Shown here one piece after another: positions 14,417 through 21,173 of a stretch of 21,727 nt of DNA (position 1 is the first letter of the stretch; each line of letters begins with the position of its first letter). This DNA is from Chloroflexota bacterium (GTDB lineage: Bacteria; Chloroflexota; Ktedonobacteria; Ktedonobacterales; Ktedonobacteraceae). Where the stretch lies: contig DAHVFL010000017.1 of NCBI GenBank assembly GCA_027316975.1, forward strand, positions 1 through 21,727, in the 5' to 3' direction. A program made the translations under genes and the position numbers. The notes beneath the pieces are model-generated. The model made no database searches. It saw nothing but the letters and a program-made list of their open reading frames with translations, and was not told the DNA's origin.

Positions 14417-14847
14417 ATGAGTAGCATCCTCAAGCCAGGAGGCATCATCACCACCAGAGACTGGCTATGGCAACGGCAAAATTTCAGCGAGCGCGCCATT
14501 GACCGCACCAAAAACTGGTTCATCAAACACATTCTCGGCTCAACCGCCCGCAGCGCGAAGTTACCTGAAATCCAACAACTATTGAACAATGCCGACTTTG
14601 AGGTGGCTTTCTTCCTGGTGAAAGCGCCTTTGAAGCTTTGCTCAACCAGGTTCGCATCGACTGGTCGGGCAAAGGATACGATTACCTTTCAATTGGCATC
14701 TGCGAAGATAGCAAGCTTTCCCCGATTGCCTCTCGCTACGCCACGCAACAAATCTCCAGCACAATCTACATTGTTTACTGGCAGGATGAAAGTGTTACAC
14801 TTCCCGGTGCGGATAGGCCGGTACACATAGAGATTGCCACATTGTAG
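14417..14847 (+). pseudogene. Frameshifted, 5'-truncated GNAT-like remnant
   Basis: Frame one (from 14417) reads GGIITTRDWLWQRQNFSERA...LPEIQQLLNNADFEVAFFLVK. At about 14621-14625 the reading must shift into a second frame reading SAFEALLNQVRIDWSGKGYD, then YLSIGICEDSKLSPIASRY and TIYIVYWQDE up to a stop at 14845-14847. Restoring one A in the AAA at 14621-14623 gives a continuous VKSAFEALL, so a 1-base loss explains it. The second part resembles the C-terminal half of large GNAT-type acetyltransferases (GYDYL.IG, YIVYW.D). The acetyl-CoA-binding N-terminal half is missing, the remnant starting exactly at the previous stop. Alternative: the first part is the tail of a methyltransferase (LKPGGIIT) fused by deletion. 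Confidence 0.5.
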
Positions 14848-15231
14848 GAAGTAGCCATAGCCAGGCGAAGAGACGCGCCGCACAGCTTCGGGACCAAAAC
14901 GGGTTCCCGAACGATAGGTAGTACCGGTATCGAGCGGCACCCCCACAACCACCACGTCCTGCCCGCCAGGCTGGCGCATATCCTGGAGAAAAGGAGCCTG
15001 CATAAAGGTGCTTCCGCCTCCCAGCGACCAGGGTTCGCGCCGGAACAAAGTGAGGGAACGATCAACAATGCTGGGCGCAGCTTCCAGGCCATACAGCTTC
15101 GCCTGCTCGGCCCGCTCTTTAGCCTTCTCCCCACTCAACTCGGACAGCCGCTCCATGCCCCAGGTGCCACGTAAGTCTTCGCGCCTGATGCCATGCTCAT
15201 GCTGCCCGTCGTGCTGGTGATTCGTTGTCAT
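14848..15231 (-). pseudogene. N-terminal fragment of an agmatinase/arginase-family gene
   Basis: From ATG 15231 the frame reads a His-rich start (TTNHQHDGQHEHG) and a helical lead. The ureohydrolase N-terminal signature follows: DVVVVGVPLDTGTTYRSGTRFGPEAVRRVSS. After GYGYFLQCGNLYVYRP the sequence stops matching the family. The Mn-binding motifs (GGDHS, DAHxD, SxDxD) are absent, and the frame runs antisense into the GNAT remnant. Full-length members are about 300 residues, so only roughly the first third remains. It cannot be an active enzyme. The exact breakpoint near 14850 is estimated from the end of recognisable sequence. Confidence 0.65.
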
Positions 15232-15459
15232 AGTATCCCGCCTGACCACGCTGTTCGTGGAAGTAGGTGTAGCAAGACATTGACCAGACGATGGCTTTCA
15301 TGCTACCTACAAATCATACCACAATGCAGCGGATGAGCCAGGAGAGGACCCGCATTCTTATCTGGATTATGGATTGCTCGACAAAACAATCACAAGAATG
15401 ATGATAATGGCGAGGAACCAAAAGCCATGATCGCGGATAAGTAGATGAGTATCAGAGGT
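15232..15459. other. Intergenic region upstream of the TfoX-like gene
   Basis: No supported gene. A short minus-strand frame near 15380-15465 would encode a hydrophobic tail (FWFLAIIIILVIVLSSNP), but it has no ATG/GTG start or ribosome site, so it is not called. Confidence 0.3.
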
Positions 15460-15488
15460 TTGCAAGTTTGTTCTAAATCAGGTATACT
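15460..15488 (+). promoter_or_regulatory. Promoter of the TfoX-like gene
   Basis: TTGCAA (15460-15465), a 17-base spacer and TATACT (15483-15488) are a good sigma-70 type promoter. Transcription would begin near 15495, after the ATG of the longest frame at 15445, which rules that start out. Confidence 0.65.
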
Positions 15489-15534
15489 ATTCTTGTTGAA
15501 ACAAGCCGTGTTTCAGTCAGGAGGCATGCCTTTC

Positions 15535-15876
15535 ATGAATTCTCCAACCGGCACTCCAGAAGAGCGCTTTGCAACCATTGTCGAGGAACTGCTTGGCAAT
15601 CCGGGCGTCACTCCTCCATCAGAAGGAAGGGCGTTCGGCTCATCAGGACTGAAAATTCACAATAAAATCTTTGCCATGCTCGTCAGGGGCAGGCTCGTAC
15701 TCAAACTCCCGAAGACTCGCGTGGATGCGCTCATTGCCTCTGCAGACGGGGAACGCTATGATCCTCGTCATGATGGTCGGCTCATGAAAGAATGGATAAC
15801 CCTTGAACCAACTTCTGAAGAGGAGTGGCTCGCTCTGTCGAGAGAAGCAATGGAGTTTGTGGCCTCAAAAGGTTGA
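15535..15876 (+). CDS. TfoX/Sxy N-terminal-domain family protein
   Basis: A 113-aa protein. The start is ATG 15535, with AGGAGG ten bases upstream; ATG 15526 is too close to that site and the frame's first ATG (15445) precedes the promoter. The sequence RFATIVEELLGNPGVTPPS, RAFGSSGLKIHNKIFAMLVRGRLVLKLPKTRVDALIASADGERYD and MKEWITLEPTSEEEWLALSREAMEFV matches the small single-domain proteins related to the N-terminal half of the competence regulator TfoX/Sxy (YjbR-like fold). It lacks the C-terminal helix-hairpin-helix domain of true TfoX, so competence control should not be assumed. It is convergent with the P450 gene, with only 11 bases between stops. Confidence 0.75.
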   Translation: MNSPTGTPEERFATIVEELLGNPGVTPPSEGRAFGSSGLKIHNKIFAMLVRGRLVLKLPKTRVDALIASADGERYDPRHDGRLMKEWITLEPTSEEEWLALSREAMEFVASKG

Positions 15877-15887
15877 GGTCACAAAGA

Positions 15888-17123
15888 TTAACCAAAGCCT
15901 ACCGGCAAAGATACCAACCCACGCAGCGAATAGTTCGGGCGAAATACGGGCGTGTCACCCACGAGCCTGAGGTCTGGCAACCGCCGGATGATTGTCTCGA
16001 AGGCAACCTGGCTTTCCAGGCGCGCCAGAGCCGCTCCGATACAAAAGTGAATGCCATAGCCAAAACCCAGCGAGCGCGCGGCAGGGCGGTTGATATCCAG
16101 CCTTTCAGGGTCGGGAAATTTTTCGGGGTCGCGATTGGCCGCTCCCACGAGCAAATAGATTGAGCTATCCTGTGGGATGGTTACGCCTCGCATCGTCACC
16201 TCTTGCAAGCTGCGGCGCGCCAGCATATGCACCGGACTGACATAGCGTAAAAGTTCTTCGACAGCCGCCGGAATTTTGGTGGGGTCGTCTCGCAATTGCG
16301 CCAACTGCTCCGGGTTTTGCAACAGGTTATACGAGCCAACACCTATCAGGTTAGCGGTTGTCTCGTGACCCGCAAAGAGCAAGAAATTAGTGGCGATGAC
16401 GATTTCATCCTCGCTCAACATATCGCCGTTTTCTTCGGCCAGCGCCATCTTCGTCAGGAGGTCTTCGCCGGGATGTGTGCGTCGTTCTGCGATCAAGCTT
16501 TTCAAATAGGCGGTCACATCGGCGAAAACTCCGGCCAGCCGGGGCCAGACCTGCGGTCCGGTGAACAGGATCGTCGCCACAAATTCATTGATGGCCTCAG
16601 AACTTGCCCGAATATACGGTCGCCCGCTTCTGGGAATGCTCAACAAATCCAGGATCACATTCGATGGTAAAGGATAGGCCAGGTCGGCCACGAGATCCAT
16701 GCTGCCTTCCGCCAATCGCTGGTCAATCAGTTCATCAACCAGCTTTTGCACGGTTGGCCGGAACGCTTCTATCATGCGCGGGGTAAAGGTTTTCATCATC
16801 AAGGTGCGCTGGCGCGTATGCCCAGGTGGGTCCATGCCCTGCAAGTTATAGGCCAGAAAGGGAATAATCTGTTTGAGGTATTGACCTGACGAATCATCAC
16901 TCCCAAAACCGAACATTTCTGGCGCCCGGGACCAGACATCGGAAGAAAAACGCTTATGGTCGGAGAAAACCATGTTCACATCGTCGTATCTCGTCAGCGT
17001 GAAGCAGTTGAACATGGGATTCCAGTACACTGGATAGTGTTCTCTAAGATAGGCATACGCCGGATAAGGGTTCTGCATGGTTGCAAAGAAATTATCAAGT
17101 TCCAGGCTCGTTTCCTCGATCAT
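15888..17123 (-). CDS. Cytochrome P450 (soluble bacterial type)
   Basis: A 411-aa haem-thiolate monooxygenase without a membrane anchor, as in bacterial CYPs fed by ferredoxin. Motifs: NPYPAYAYLREHYPVYW at the N-terminus, MDPPGHTRQRTLMMKTFTPR (C-helix), and the I-helix FLLFAGHETTAN (oxygen activation, residues 248-258). The K-helix ExxR is EELLR (289-293), followed by ANRDPEKFPDPERLDINR and the haem-binding loop GFGYGIHFCIGAALARLE with axial Cys361. All key residues are intact. The ATG follows GGAGG. The substrate cannot be read from sequence. No ferredoxin or reductase gene lies nearby, so redox partners must come from elsewhere. Confidence 0.95.
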   Translation of the reverse strand: MIEETSLELDNFFATMQNPYPAYAYLREHYPVYWNPMFNCFTLTRYDDVNMVFSDHKRFSSDVWSRAPEMFGFGSDDSSGQYLKQIIPFLAYNLQGMDPPGHTRQRTLMMKTFTPRMIEAFRPTVQKLVDELIDQRLAEGSMDLVADLAYPLPSNVILDLLSIPRSGRPYIRASSEAINEFVATILFTGPQVWPRLAGVFADVTAYLKSLIAERRTHPGEDLLTKMALAEENGDMLSEDEIVIATNFLLFAGHETTANLIGVGSYNLLQNPEQLAQLRDDPTKIPAAVEELLRYVSPVHMLARRSLQEVTMRGVTIPQDSSIYLLVGAANRDPEKFPDPERLDINRPAARSLGFGYGIHFCIGAALARLESQVAFETIIRRLPDLRLVGDTPVFRPNYSLRGLVSLPVGFG

Positions 17124-17164
17124 GCTTTTCCTCCATGTCCTGATTGACTTCTTCTCTATATTTG

Positions 17165-17193
17165 AGTATATGACCGGTTGCCCGGTTGCGCAA
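17165..17193 (-). promoter_or_regulatory. Promoter of the P450 gene with a direct-repeat spacer
   Basis: On the minus strand TTGCGC (17188-17193), a 17-base spacer and TATACT (17165-17170) form a promoter about 42 bases before the P450 ATG. The spacer holds AACCGG twice (AACCGGGCAACCGG), which could be an operator controlling the gene. Confidence 0.55.
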
Positions 17194-17324
17194 GAGCAGA
17201 CGGATCTGGCTCAGGATAGTTTAACACGCCACAAACGGGCCAGGCTGAGTAAAAGAAATCTTAGAAGTTCATGAGTAAAGTAAATGGATTAGATAAAATT
17301 GTATCATTTACATAGAGCAAGTCC

Positions 17325-17340
17325 GTACTTAATAAAGTAC
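17325..17340. promoter_or_regulatory. Short palindrome upstream of the kinase gene
   Basis: GTACTT-AATA-AAGTAC is a 6-bp inverted repeat about 47 bases before the kinase start. A TATAAA (17360-17365) lies downstream of it, but no properly spaced -35 is seen. It may be an operator; weak evidence. Confidence 0.25.
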
Positions 17341-17386
17341 CCTTAACTGTGAGGTGCAGTATAAAAGAAGATGATGGGAGCGCTTT

Positions 17387-18529
17387 ATGGATGCCGGCCA
17401 GCCTACCGGGTTCAATATACCGCCAGAACAATTCATTTTACCGGAAAGAGTGACCGTGCGAGACCCGCAGGGGAGTCAGTATGTTATAGAAAGGGTTTTG
17501 GGGAAAGGGGAATTCGGAGCTATCTACCTGGTAAGGGAACGAGATCAGAAGCAGCGCGTGTTTGCTCTTAAAGAAGTAATCGATCCAGATCAGGATGAAC
17601 GCAAGCGCTTTGCGTTTGAAGCTGAGGTGCTTAGACGGCTAGATCATCGCGCATTGCCGCGCATGTATCGCGTGTTCGAGAATGCCAGTCTCAAAAGAAT
17701 CTATTTGCTCATGGATTATATCGAGGGGAAGAATCTGGAGGACTTAAAGGGAGAGCAGCCGGGAGGGTGTTTTTCTTTGCCGGTTGTAATGGCCCTGATG
17801 CCTCCCATCGTAGATGCGTTGATCTATCTGCACGCACAAAACCCGCCGGTTGTACATCGAGACATCAAGCCTGCGAATATAATCCTGCCGTTCAGCGGGG
17901 AAGCGATGCTGGTTGGATTTGGGTCGGCGAAAGAATATGTGCCTGACTCGACTACTCCCATTTTAGGGCATCGTTCCCCTGGCTACGCGGCTCCCGAACA
18001 ATACAGGAAGGGAACCAGCCCTGCAACAGATATGTATGGTCTGGGAGCTACACTCTATGCGCTTCTGACGGGCATTACTCCTGTAAATGCGCCGTTCCGT
18101 GTTACAGAGAATTGGGCGACGCGAGTTGATCCAGTTAAACCGGCCAATCTGCTCAAACCTGAGATTCCAGTAGCGGTAGCCCAGGCTCTCCAGCAGGCTA
18201 TGGCAATCAGCGTTGCAGATCGATTTAAGACGGTCGAGCAATTCTGGCAAGCGTTAAAGGTACATGGAATGCAATATACTCCGTATGCTGATACGATAAC
18301 TAAGCCGCAAGCTCCTCATCCTGAGCGCGTTCTAGTTGATAGCAATGCACAGCCTTCGCAGCAAGCGCAACCGGCTGCTGTTTCCAAAAAAGGGGGAGCA
18401 TTACGTCTGTGCGCCGTTCTCTTTATTCTTCTGGCGATTGGAACGGGTTTCTTCTTCTATGTACGGGGCTATACCCTCCTCCTTCTCTGCTCCCTGAGTG
18501 TATTTCTGCTCGCACTCGGTGGGCTGTAA
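17387..18529 (+). CDS. Membrane-anchored Ser/Thr protein kinase with GFG in place of DFG
   Basis: A 380-aa Hanks-type kinase, starting after GGGAG six bases upstream. Kinase domain ~32-285: glycine loop VLGKGEFGAIYLV (38-50), ATP-anchoring Lys62 in FALKEV, alpha-C Glu in FEAEV, catalytic loop VVHRDIKPANI (His157, Asp159, Lys161, Asn164), APEQY (202-206), and Asp215 of the F-helix. The magnesium-binding DFG is LVGFGSAKEY: Asp is replaced by Gly177, encoded GGA. A ~55-residue linker rich in Gln/Pro/Ala leads to one or two transmembrane helices (LRLCAVLFILLAIGTGFFFYV, YTLLLLCSLSVFLLALGG). The protein then ends with no extracellular sensor domain. It may be a pseudokinase or an atypical metal-independent kinase. 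No phosphatase or FHA gene is adjacent. Confidence 0.9.
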   Translation: MDAGQPTGFNIPPEQFILPERVTVRDPQGSQYVIERVLGKGEFGAIYLVRERDQKQRVFALKEVIDPDQDERKRFAFEAEVLRRLDHRALPRMYRVFENASLKRIYLLMDYIEGKNLEDLKGEQPGGCFSLPVVMALMPPIVDALIYLHAQNPPVVHRDIKPANIILPFSGEAMLVGFGSAKEYVPDSTTPILGHRSPGYAAPEQYRKGTSPATDMYGLGATLYALLTGITPVNAPFRVTENWATRVDPVKPANLLKPEIPVAVAQALQQAMAISVADRFKTVEQFWQALKVHGMQYTPYADTITKPQAPHPERVLVDSNAQPSQQAQPAAVSKKGGALRLCAVLFILLAIGTGFFFYVRGYTLLLLCSLSVFLLALGGL

Positions 18530-18595
18530 ATCAGTGTGATAATGCACAGGTTGAACCCCCGTTCTGGTAGAGGGCGATATGGGAGACGCACTTAA

Positions 18596-18790
18596 GAAGA
18601 AGCTCAATCCTACGATCAAGCGTTTCAAGCCGGGCGCACTATTATAATCGTGCAAACCGGTGAACGCCCCTGGGAAGCATTTGAAATTCTCAAGCGGAAC
18701 TGTAACGATAGCGACATACCTGATCCTAAAAGCGTGAGAACGAACGATCCAGAAGCAACCGTCAAACTCGAATCACCGGAAAGCAAGTAG
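18596..18790 (+). pseudogene. Remnant of a general-stress-protein-like gene
   Basis: A 64-codon open stretch bounded upstream by a stop (18593-18595) and with no ATG. It reads EEAQSYDQAFQAGRTIIIV, then QTGERPWEAFEILKRN, and an acidic tail ending at TAG 18788-18790. The GRTIIIVQTGERPWEAFEILKR part resembles the last strand-helix of YflT-like stress-protein domains (G.T.V.V...GR..EA..IL...GA). The only start inside is GTG 18650, without a ribosome site. It is most likely the tail of a decayed gene; family assignment is tentative. Confidence 0.35.
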
Positions 18791-18896
18791 CAAAAGAAAG
18801 CTCATAAAAGCCACAGGCGCTTTTCATGCTTTCAAGCCCTGATGATTACCCATACGTCAGCAAGACTATGTGAATGAGGTCAATAGACTCAGGTTG

Positions 18897-19044
18897 CCAC
18901 GGAGATCCTTCGCTGCGCTCAGGATGACAATGGCGAGGTGCCGAGGGCTGCGCCACTCAGAATCTCGCTCCACGGAGATCCTTCGCTGCGCTCAGGATGA
19001 CAATGGCGTGGCTGTCACCCTGAGCGCAGCGAAGGGTCTCGTTG
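18897..19044. repeat. Three REP-like repeat copies (two direct, one inverted)
   Basis: A 39-bp unit occurs at 18897-18935 and again, identical, at 18970-19008 (73 bp apart). An inverted, slightly diverged copy covers about 19013-19040. Copies two and three can pair over 28 bp with two non-canonical positions. All share the core CTTCGCTGCGCTCA with the palindrome at 12300-12384. The flanks pair within each monomer: ATCCT/AGGAT in the direct copies and ACCCT/AGGGT in the inverted one. An open frame running through these repeats is not a gene. Confidence 0.85.
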
Positions 19045-19055
19045 CATTATCGGTA

Positions 19056-19085
19056 ATTACCAGTCAAGACGACTTGACTGGTGAT
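19056..19085 (-). terminator. Hairpin over the 3' end of pcaB
   Basis: ACCAGTCAAG (19059-19068) and CTTGACTGGT (19073-19082) pair perfectly around an ACGA loop; a T-G and two further pairs extend the stem to 13 bp. It overlaps the last codons and stop of pcaB. It lacks a T-tract, so it may be a weak terminator or an mRNA 3'-end stabiliser for the pca operon. Confidence 0.35.
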
Positions 19086-20424
19086 AGGCTGCGAGAGCGC
19101 GCTCAATAAAGGCGTCCGTGCTGCCCAGATACCACGCCGGATCAAGTGCACTCGCAATCTCTTCAGGAGAAAGGACGGCGCGCACCCCACCATCATCCAG
19201 AGCAACCTGGCGCAAGTTCTTGCCTGATCCCGGGACCCTGTTACAAAGGGCCTGCGTGATGCGATACGCCTCCGGTCTGCCCACCTTTGAAGCAAGCGCC
19301 ATTGTCAACGCTTCGGCCATAATCAATCCACCGGTTTGATCGAGGTTAGCTTTCATGCGCGCCGGGTCAATCTCCAATCCGGCGACCGCGCCTCGCACTC
19401 CTTCGACCGCGCTGGCCGTGAAACAGAACAGGTTGGGAATGGCGACCCATTCAGCTTGCCAGCCTCCTACGGCGCGTTCGTGCTCTTGCGTCATCGCGGA
19501 GAGGATGACCGGCACCACGCCAATTGCCAGCCGCGCCGAGGCCATAGCGCTGGTGGCGTCAACCGGATTGTGCTTCTGTGGCATGGCGGACGAGCCACCC
19601 TTGCCCGGTGCCGCGCCCTCCGACGCCTCGCCGACTTCGGTTTGCGCGAGCAGCGCCACATCGTTCGCAATCTTCGCCATCGCGCCAGCCACAACGCCGA
19701 GAGCCGAGGCAATCTCAGCCACGCGGTCTCGCTCGGTATGCCAGGGCAGATTCGGCATGGGTAGGCTGAGTTCTCCGGCGAGCAGTTCTACCACCAGCAA
19801 ACCTTTATCCCCGAAAGAGGCCAGCGTTCCGGCAGCGCCGCCCAATTGTACGGCCAACGCCTTGTCTCGCCGCTCGCGCAGCGCGTGTACCTGGCGCGTC
19901 ACCAGAGCCAGCCAGCGCGCGGCTTTAAGCCCGAACGTGATCGGCAAGGCTTGCTGTAAGAGCGTGCGTCCAGCCATGAGGGTGTGCCTGTGTTTTTCAG
20001 CAAGAGTCGCGCAGGCCGCGCATATATCCAGCAGTCCAGTTATAAGAAGATCAAGTCCATCACGCATCTGGAGCATGAGGGCTGTGTCGATAGCGTCCTG
20101 GCTTGTAGCCCCCCGGTGGACGAACTTCCCCGCCTCCCCCTCGACTTGCGCGGTCAGCATACGCACCAGCGGAATAGCGGGAGTGCCAGCTACAGCAGCT
20201 TCACGGTAGAGAGTCGCCGCATCGAATAGCTCTTCCCTGCAACAGGCCGCGATGACGCTGGCAGCCTCCTGCGGGATAATGCCGGCACGGGCTTCCGCTC
20301 TTGCGAGCGCGGCCTCGAAGGCCAGCATACCGCGCACATGCGCTCGCGGTGCAAAAGCGGCGGACATGGACGGCGTGCTGAACAATGCGTCAATCGACTC
20401 GGCCATAGAGTGTTGCTCCGTCAC
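19057..20424 (-). CDS. pcaB: 3-carboxy-cis,cis-muconate cycloisomerase
   Basis: A 455-aa member of the fumarase/aspartase superfamily that converts 3-carboxy-cis,cis-muconate to 4-carboxymuconolactone, the step after PcaHG. Signatures: FAPRAHVRGMLAFEAALARAEA, AGTPAIPLVRML, FVHRGATSQDAIDTALMLQ, LMAGRTLLQQALPITFGLKAA, QLGGAAGTLASFG, and the superfamily loop GKGGSSAMPQKHNPVDA. Length fits PcaB better than adenylosuccinate lyase or argininosuccinate lyase, and the pcaG/pcaH context settles it. The annotated start is GTG 20424, in a GTGA overlap with the pcaG stop. ATG 20406 (six codons in) is a serious alternative, since GGAG lies nine bases before it and the GTG has none. It is the last visible gene of the operon; PcaC/PcaD functions are not in this window. 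Confidence 0.93.
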   Translation of the reverse strand: MTEQHSMAESIDALFSTPSMSAAFAPRAHVRGMLAFEAALARAEARAGIIPQEAASVIAACCREELFDAATLYREAAVAGTPAIPLVRMLTAQVEGEAGKFVHRGATSQDAIDTALMLQMRDGLDLLITGLLDICAACATLAEKHRHTLMAGRTLLQQALPITFGLKAARWLALVTRQVHALRERRDKALAVQLGGAAGTLASFGDKGLLVVELLAGELSLPMPNLPWHTERDRVAEIASALGVVAGAMAKIANDVALLAQTEVGEASEGAAPGKGGSSAMPQKHNPVDATSAMASARLAIGVVPVILSAMTQEHERAVGGWQAEWVAIPNLFCFTASAVEGVRGAVAGLEIDPARMKANLDQTGGLIMAEALTMALASKVGRPEAYRITQALCNRVPGSGKNLRQVALDDGGVRAVLSPEEIASALDPAWYLGSTDAFIERALAAYHQSSRLDW

Positions 20425-21155
20425 ACGTTAAAAAACGCGGTCTCGCCCCTACCCTGAAGGATAATATCAAAGCGATAGATGGTTGTCGCATCGTTGGACG
20501 CATCGTTGGACGCATCGTTGGACGCATCGTTGGACGCATCGCCGGACGGGTTGGCGGACGGGTTGGCGGACGGGTTGGCGGACGGGTTGGCGGACGGGTT
20601 GGCGGACGGGTTGGCGGACGGGTTGGCGGACGCGATAAATCGCGTCCCTACATCGCGCCTGGCTATTAACGTTGCCCTGCGCTCGTCAGGGATACTCTGT
20701 AAAATTGGATCGCTAGCATTGGTCGGCTCGTCTGCGAAGTACAGGCGCGTCACGAGATGATTCAACAGACCGCGCGCGAAGATGGTGACGACGATGTGCG
20801 GCGCTTGCCACCGCTGCGCGTTGAATGGAACAGGGCCGGGCTTGATGGTCTCAAACCAGTAGCTCCCGTCCTCTGCGGTGCCAGAGCGACCAAACCCGGT
20901 GAAGTCGGAGTCCAACGGCGCTGTCCCGGCATCATCCGGGTGGTTGTAGCGGCCATGCTCGTCCGCCTGCCAGATCTCAACCAGAGCATCCGGCACGGGC
21001 GCTCCGTCGCCATCAAAAACGCGCCCCTCGATGCGTATGCGCTCGCCAACGGTTTCTGGCCCTGCCAGCACGTTGCGGCACGCATCCTCGCGCAGCAGGC
21101 AGGGCGCGAAAAATGGGCCAACCGTCTGCGAACCGGTCAAAAGAAATGTACTCAT
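20421..21155 (-). CDS. pcaG: Protocatechuate 3,4-dioxygenase alpha subunit, with a repeat insertion
   Basis: A 244-aa intradiol dioxygenase subunit; with PcaH it cleaves protocatechuate to 3-carboxy-cis,cis-muconate. Signatures: GSQTVGPFFAPCL, IRIEGRVFDGDGAPVPDALVEIWQADEHGRY, LDSDFTGFGRSGT, YWFETIKPGPVPF, QAPHIVVTIFARGLLNHLVTRLYF, PILQSIPDERRATLIARR, and YRFDIILQGRGETAFF at the end. Iron ligands are not expected in the alpha subunit and are absent (APHIVV instead of the beta HIH). Before the final strand is an in-frame block (nt 20488-20631) encoding seven SANP units, one SGDA and four SNDA units. Without it the length (~196) matches typical PcaG. The ATG follows GGGAGAGG. It lies 18 bases after pcaH and overlaps pcaB by four bases. 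Confidence 0.93.
   Translation of the reverse strand: MSTFLLTGSQTVGPFFAPCLLREDACRNVLAGPETVGERIRIEGRVFDGDGAPVPDALVEIWQADEHGRYNHPDDAGTAPLDSDFTGFGRSGTAEDGSYWFETIKPGPVPFNAQRWQAPHIVVTIFARGLLNHLVTRLYFADEPTNASDPILQSIPDERRATLIARRDVGTRFIASANPSANPSANPSANPSANPSANPSANPSGDASNDASNDASNDASNDATTIYRFDIILQGRGETAFFNV
20488..20631 (-). repeat. Twelve-unit 12-bp tandem repeat inside pcaG
   Basis: Plus strand: four units GCATCGTTGGAC (20488-20535), one GCATCGCCGGAC (20536-20547), seven GGGTTGGCGGAC (20548-20631), with no spacers. All units are 12 bp, so copy-number change would never shift the reading frame. The array abuts a palindrome (20628-20647) described separately. Confidence 0.95.
20628..20647. repeat. 9-bp-arm palindrome adjoining the pcaG repeat array
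   Basis: GGACGCGAT-AA-ATCGCGTCC is a perfect inverted repeat inside the pcaG reading frame, encoding the GTRFIAS stretch on the minus strand. It looks like a dispersed intergenic palindrome that landed in the gene together with, or as seed of, the 12-bp array. Confidence 0.7.
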
Positions 21156-21173
21156 ATCTTGCCTCTCCCGCCT

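Larger units (their letters stand above)
18530..19056. other. Interval after the kinase: decayed sequence and repeats
   Basis: No intact gene. It contains the stress-protein-like remnant (18596-18790) and the REP-like cluster (18897-19044). No terminator with a T-tract is visible after either the kinase or the pca operon. Confidence 0.5.

Noticed and set aside
15378..15465. Short hydrophobic minus-strand frame (FWFLAIIIILVIVLSS)
   Set aside because: Membrane-like, but only a TTG start is available, with no ribosome site or promoter on that strand.
18870..19109. 79-codon frame
   Set aside because: Consists of translated REP-like repeats (the same RCAQDD-type peptide appears twice).
19355..20209. 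284-codon plus-strand frame
   Set aside because: Antisense to pcaB; Ser/Ala/Arg-rich composition typical of a shadow of a GC-rich gene, no recognisable domain.
20488..20631. CRISPR-like regular repeats
   Set aside because: The 12-bp units are directly tandem with no spacers, lie inside pcaG and keep its frame.
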